This document shows, piece after piece, positions 60,317 to 64,000 of a stretch of DNA of 64,000 bases. The stretch comes from Thermus albus (GTDB lineage: Bacteria; Deinococcota; Deinococci; Deinococcales; Thermaceae), in contig NZ_JAKTNR010000005.1 in the NCBI RefSeq assembly GCF_022760855.1, forward strand, positions 1 to 64,000. The letters run 5' to 3'. The notes beneath the pieces were generated by a model. The model was given only the letters and a program-made list of their open reading frames with translations. It ran no database searches and was not told the DNA's origin. The position numbers and the translations under genes were made by a program. Position 1 is the stretch's first letter. Each line of letters starts with the position of its first letter.

Positions 60317-63300
60317 TTACAAGGCTACTACCCGTACGGCCTTGCCTAGGAGTTCCCTTAGGCTGTAGTTCACGCTGGTGGCGCCAAAGTCCGGTTCCCG
60401 GACGAAGGGCGTGGGGATGTAATGGGCCCTTAGAGCCCTTTGGCCGTCGGTTTCCACCACCACTAGGAACCAGGTGTCGGGTTTGTTGAGGGCAGTGAGG
60501 ATTTGGGTGCGGGAGAGCGTGACCACCTCGGCCCCCGGTCCCTTGCCCTTGACCTCCAAGAGGCGTAAGGTGCCCTCGGGGGTAAGGGACTCAATGTCGT
60601 AACCGGGAAAGCCAGGGGGCATCTCCTTGGGCGTGTAGCCCATCTGCCTCTCCAGTTGGAGCACGGCTTCCACCGCCAGGCGTTCCAAGCGTTCCCGGAC
60701 CTCGAGGTGGGGTTCCTCCGGTCGGGGGTGGGGCAAGGGGGGCACCACCAGGATGGCTTGGGAGAGCTTCGGGGGCAGGGAGCGAAGGTATCGGGCCTCT
60801 TCCAGCTCCTGCTCCCGGCGCCTAAGGCGTTCCCTTAGCTCATCGGCCCGGTGCCTGGCCTTTTGTAGCCGGCCTGCGGCTCCCTGTTTTCCTGCCTTTA
60901 GGCGTTCCTCCTCTTTGGCGGCTTGGTGGTCCCAGTAGTAAATCTCGGAAAGAAGCCGGTCCTTTACAGCCTTAAGGGTGCGGTCCACTTCCAGCTGCCG
61001 GTAGCGGCGCACCTCCTCAAAGTGTTCCCGCGCCAGCTTGCCCGTGGCCAAGGCCTCCGCCTGGGCCAGGAGGGCCTCGAGGTCTACGCCCTGTAAAAGC
61101 CCGAGGCCGAAGTCCCTTTCCTCCTCGGTGGCAGGGCGTAAGTCTAGGTAGGGGGCCGGCCCTTCCTCCCAGATGCGCTTAGGATTCCCCTCTGCCAGGT
61201 CCATCCCCAGGTAGAGGAAGCGACGGGACACGGGGCCTTTGGCGTCTTGCACCTCGTGCTCGAGGGCCAGGATTAGGCGGGGGCTGGCGGCGTTTTCGTC
61301 CACTAGGACCGTGCCCCGTTCCAGAACCTCCCCCCACGCCTCAAGGACGGCATCCAACACCCCTTCCAGAAGAGGATGGCCGGGGACCAGGAAATCGGCC
61401 ACGGGTTTGCCCGGCAGGGCCACCTTGTCCTTGTGGAAGGTGACGCGGGTGTAGCCCCTCAGGACCCCAGGCCGCGCCTGCCGGATCTGGGGAGGAACGA
61501 AGCTTACCTCCATCCGCCCCTCTTCCCGGGGGTGCACCGTGCCCCCTAGCTGGGTGAGGGCTTCCCGGAAGAAGCTGGCCAGGTAGTGGGGCTGGAGCCT
61601 CCTCGCTTCTGCCCTCTCCATTTCCTGACGCAGTTCAGAAAGGCGTTTGGGGTCCAGAACCTCCGTAGCCAGAGCGTTTTGCAGGAGGGCCTCCAAGCGT
61701 TTTGGGTCTACGGCTCCTTCCACCTGGCGGAAGAGACGGGCCCGAACCTCGGGGTCTTCGCCATAGCGGATGGCCTCGAGGAGCAGTTCCTTAAGAGGTT
61801 TTTCCGCGAAAAGCCTTCCCAAAACGTCAAAGACCTTTCCGCCCAAGGCCTGGCTAGCCTCCTCCAGCTTCCGCAAAAGGCGGAGGTAAACCTCCCCCTC
61901 ACGGGTGTTTTCCGCCACCAGGCTCCACATGTGACAAACCTCGGTCTGGCCGATGCGGTGGATGCGGCCAAAGCGTTGTTCCAACCTGGCGGGGTTCCAG
62001 GGCAGGTCGTAGTTGATGAGAAGATGGGCTTGTTGCAGGTTAACCCCCTCCCCGGCGGCATCCGTGGCCACCAGGATGAGGACGTTCTGGTCTTGGGTGA
62101 AGCGGGCTTGGCGGCGGCGGCGCTCCTCCCGGGAAAGCCCTCCGTGGATGGTAACCACGGCCTCGGGTTGTCCCAGGAAGGTGGTGAGCCTGGCCTCTAG
62201 GTAGTCCAGGGTATCCTTGTGCTCGGTGAAGACGATCAGCTTGCGCCCCTTTATGGGGTTTTTCTGCAAGAGGGAGCGCAGCTCCAGCCATTTGCGGTCT
62301 TCCTGGCGTTGATAAAGAGCCAACGCCTCCTTTTCCAGGCGTTCTAGGGTGTGGATTTCCCGCTCCAGCTCAGCCCGGGTGCGGGCGGCCGTGGCCTGGT
62401 CCAGGATCTCAGGAGCCCCTTCCCATTCCTCATCGGGGAACTCCTCTTTTTCCTCTATGTCCTCTTCTTCCAGGACGGGGAAGGCCAGGACCCCTTTTCC
62501 CCTTAGCTCTTGGAGGCGGGCTTCGAGGCGTTTCCGGCGCCTTTCCAAAGAGCGGTAGATGGCCAGGGGGCTGCTGGCCAGCCGCCTTTGCAGAAGGGAT
62601 AAGGCAAAGCCAACGGTGCGCTGTTGGCTTTCTTTCAAGGCCTCGGCCCGGTTCATCTCCTCACGCACATAGGCCGTGACGGCCTGATAGAGGTGCATCT
62701 CCTCGCGGGAGAGGGCATAGGCCACGGTGTAGGCCCACCGCTCGGGAAAGAGGGGGGTGCCGTCAAAGCGCACCAGATCCTCCTTTTGCCTTCGGAGCCA
62801 GACCCCTTCGGCGTTCAAGCTGGGGCCCCCTGGCCGGGGTTTGCCGGCAAAGCGGTCTGGGTCTAAAAGGGCGAGAAAGAGACGGAAGTCCTCCTCCTTA
62901 CCCCGGTGGGGGGTAGCGGTGAGGAGGAGGAAGTGCTTGGCCTTTTCCGAGAGGCGTTGTCCCAGGCGGTATCGGCGGGTGGCCTTGATGTCTTGGCCGT
63001 CATAGGTGGCGGCCATCTTGTGGGCCTCGTCCACCACCACCAGGTCCCAGTCCACCTCGAGGGCCTTGTCCGAAACCTCTGTAAAGCGGGCAAGCCCATC
63101 CATACGGGCGATCCAGAGGGGGTGTTCTCGGAAGGGGTTCCTCGGGGAAGTTTCTAGGGCGAAGCGGGAAAAGATTCTGAAGTCCAAGCGGAACTTTTCC
63201 CAAAGTTCCTCCTGCCATTGCAAGACAAGGGCTCCGGGAGCCACCACCAAGACCCTTTCCAAGGCTCCCCTGAGGGAAAGCTCCCGGATGAGGAGTCCAG

Positions 63301-63730
63301 CCATGATGGTCTTGCCCGCACCCGGGTCATCGGCCAGGAGGAAACGCAAGGGGTTTTTGCGCAACATGTGGCCATAGACGGCCTCAATCTGGTGGGGAAG
63401 GGGTTCCACCAAGGAAGCATGTACCGCCATCATGGGGTCAAAGAGGTAGGCCAAGCGGATGCGCTTGGCCTCAGCGGCCAGACGGAAGCGGTCCCCGGGC
63501 GCATCTAGGGGGAAGCGGGCCGCCTCCTCCACCCGCAGCTGGGCCAGGTCCTCGGGGTAAAGGAGGACCTCGCGCAGGGTGCCCGAAGGTTCCCGATAGG
63601 TGATCTGGGCTACCCCATCCAGGAGGCGGACGCTTTCTAGACGCACGCTTCCTTGGGGAAGGAGGCCCTTGAGCCTTAGGCCGGGGCGGAGGGCCTCGAG
63701 GGTCAGGTCCGTGGACGAACCTCCCGTCAT
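60317..63730 (-). CDS. SNF2-family helicase with C-terminal DUF3883 nuclease-like domain
   Basis: A 1137-residue SF2 helicase resembling DrmD of DISARM systems. Motif I is ADDPGAGKTIMAGLL (Lys140), motif II VVDEAHKMA (234-237), and motif VI NPARLEQRFGRIHRIGQT. A long charged coiled-coil region follows. Near the end, GYDIES (Asp1045) and RLLEVKGKG (Glu1059, Lys1061) form the D-ExK pattern of DUF3883, a PD-(D/E)XK-like domain. It is first in the helicase-methylase-HicB-ATPase operon. The domain assignment is by pattern only. Confidence 0.85.
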   Translation of the reverse strand: MTGGSSTDLTLEALRPGLRLKGLLPQGSVRLESVRLLDGVAQITYREPSGTLREVLLYPEDLAQLRVEEAARFPLDAPGDRFRLAAEAKRIRLAYLFDPMMAVHASLVEPLPHQIEAVYGHMLRKNPLRFLLADDPGAGKTIMAGLLIRELSLRGALERVLVVAPGALVLQWQEELWEKFRLDFRIFSRFALETSPRNPFREHPLWIARMDGLARFTEVSDKALEVDWDLVVVDEAHKMAATYDGQDIKATRRYRLGQRLSEKAKHFLLLTATPHRGKEEDFRLFLALLDPDRFAGKPRPGGPSLNAEGVWLRRQKEDLVRFDGTPLFPERWAYTVAYALSREEMHLYQAVTAYVREEMNRAEALKESQQRTVGFALSLLQRRLASSPLAIYRSLERRRKRLEARLQELRGKGVLAFPVLEEEDIEEKEEFPDEEWEGAPEILDQATAARTRAELEREIHTLERLEKEALALYQRQEDRKWLELRSLLQKNPIKGRKLIVFTEHKDTLDYLEARLTTFLGQPEAVVTIHGGLSREERRRRQARFTQDQNVLILVATDAAGEGVNLQQAHLLINYDLPWNPARLEQRFGRIHRIGQTEVCHMWSLVAENTREGEVYLRLLRKLEEASQALGGKVFDVLGRLFAEKPLKELLLEAIRYGEDPEVRARLFRQVEGAVDPKRLEALLQNALATEVLDPKRLSELRQEMERAEARRLQPHYLASFFREALTQLGGTVHPREEGRMEVSFVPPQIRQARPGVLRGYTRVTFHKDKVALPGKPVADFLVPGHPLLEGVLDAVLEAWGEVLERGTVLVDENAASPRLILALEHEVQDAKGPVSRRFLYLGMDLAEGNPKRIWEEGPAPYLDLRPATEEERDFGLGLLQGVDLEALLAQAEALATGKLAREHFEEVRRYRQLEVDRTLKAVKDRLLSEIYYWDHQAAKEEERLKAGKQGAAGRLQKARHRADELRERLRRREQELEEARYLRSLPPKLSQAILVVPPLPHPRPEEPHLEVRERLERLAVEAVLQLERQMGYTPKEMPPGFPGYDIESLTPEGTLRLLEVKGKGPGAEVVTLSRTQILTALNKPDTWFLVVVETDGQRALRAHYIPTPFVREPDFGATSVNYSLRELLGKAVRVVAL

Positions 63731-63745
63731 GGTTCTAGTTTAAGG

Positions 63746-63754
63746 TGCTACACT
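63746..63754 (+). promoter_or_regulatory. Extended -10 promoter for miaB
   Basis: TGC-TACACT, an extended -10 element, lies 45 bases before the miaB ATG, in the short divergent region shared with the helicase gene. No convincing -35 is seen. Confidence 0.35.
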
Positions 63755-63798
63755 GAGGAAACGGGTCCGGGATCCCCCCGGTAGCCCCTGGGAGGCCT

Positions 63799-64000
63799 AT
63801 GCGTGCCCACATCATTACCTTTGGATGCCAGATGAACGAGTACGACTCCCACCTGGTGGCCAGCGAGCTGGTGAGCCTGGGGTGGGAGCTGGTGGACAGC
63901 GTGGAGGAGGCGGACTTTGTCTTGGTGAACACCTGCGCCGTCCGTGGCAAGCCTGTGGAGAAGGTGCGCTCCCTCCTGGGCCAGCTCCGTAAGGAAAAGG
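63799..64000 (+). CDS. miaB: tRNA-2-methylthio-N6-dimethylallyladenosine synthase MiaB, 5' part
   Basis: The 67 codons present read [24 protein letters not shown] ... [18 protein letters not shown]. The cysteines in FGCQMN and NTCAVR are the first two ligands of the auxiliary [4Fe-4S] cluster in the UPF0004 domain of methylthiotransferases. MiaB adds the methylthio group at A37 of tRNA; RimO and MtaB are relatives, but QMNEYDS fits MiaB best. GGAGG precedes the ATG. The radical-SAM part lies beyond the window. Confidence 0.9.
   Translation, partial: MRAHIITFGCQMNEYDSHLVASELVSLGWELVDSVEEADFVLVNTCAVRGKPVEKVRSLLGQLRKEK

Noticed and set aside
63731-63798. Attachment-site repeat of the tRNA 3' end at the far side of the defence operon.
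   Set aside because: No match to the T-arm or acceptor sequence of the tRNA is present in this interval.

Overview
This 64 kb window is chromosomal DNA of a Thermus species or very close relative. The GC content is high, genes are densely packed with many 4-base ATGA overlaps, and several orthologues are typical of the genus: a short archaeal-type aspartyl-tRNA synthetase, an AdoMet decarboxylase, a class II ribonucleotide reductase and a tungsten-type aldehyde oxidoreductase. Several genes also appear to use a -10 hexamer 6-8 bases before the start codon, as in leaderless transcription.

Layout. 1-1214: 5' part of an acyl-CoA ligase gene on the minus strand. 1.3-2.3 kb: phosphoribosyltransferase and cupin genes. 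2.3-5.4 kb: a minus-strand operon of a NEW3-type membrane protein, an ABC ATPase and a permease. 5.4-5.9 kb: AdoMet decarboxylase behind a consensus promoter with an almost pure G spacer. 6.2-9.4 kb: sdhCDAB. 9.5-13.3 kb: aspS2, a small unknown gene, a secreted phospholipase D-like protein and a TatD nuclease. 13.4-15.1 kb: a CrtC/AttH-like lipoprotein and an FMN reductase with a palindrome over its promoter.

15.1-20.4 kb is the most unusual region. Three copies of a conserved, covarying RNA-like motif lie upstream of and within a five-gene export operon. The operon encodes two coat/pilin-like proteins, a small secreted protein, a PapD-like chaperone and an 834-residue usher-like outer-membrane protein. 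The third RNA copy runs directly into a ribosome binding site, and the second is followed by a hairpin that covers one. I do not recognise the RNA motif.

20.4-26.6 kb: tsaB, a sugar ABC importer (two permeases and a binding protein, no ATPase) and an aldehyde:ferredoxin oxidoreductase. 26.7-27.2 kb: a lipoprotein gene frameshifted at a G7 tract, preceded by a foldable leader. 27.4-32.3 kb: hisF-hisIE-glpX-nrdJ-DUF58 operon. 32.4-41.6 kb: trmFO; the argS-htrA-dNK-dNK-murE operon; an RCC1-repeat protein; uvrC. 41.7-53.6 kb: dipeptidase, hotdog thioesterase, two alpha/beta-hydrolase-like proteins lacking the nucleophile, an outer-membrane-like protein, truD, pepF, a collagen-like secreted protein broken from its YbjN domain, an RNase II-like enzyme, icd, a FAD oxidoreductase and an intact YbjN paralogue.

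53.65-63.73 kb: a tRNA(CAT) gene and its terminator border a probable defence operon. It encodes a SNF2-type helicase with a C-terminal nuclease-like domain, a DUF1156 DNA methylase, an orphan HicB-like protein and a DUF499 ATPase with an N-terminal HEPN motif. The window closes inside miaB. All names rest on motif recognition by eye; no database search was possible.
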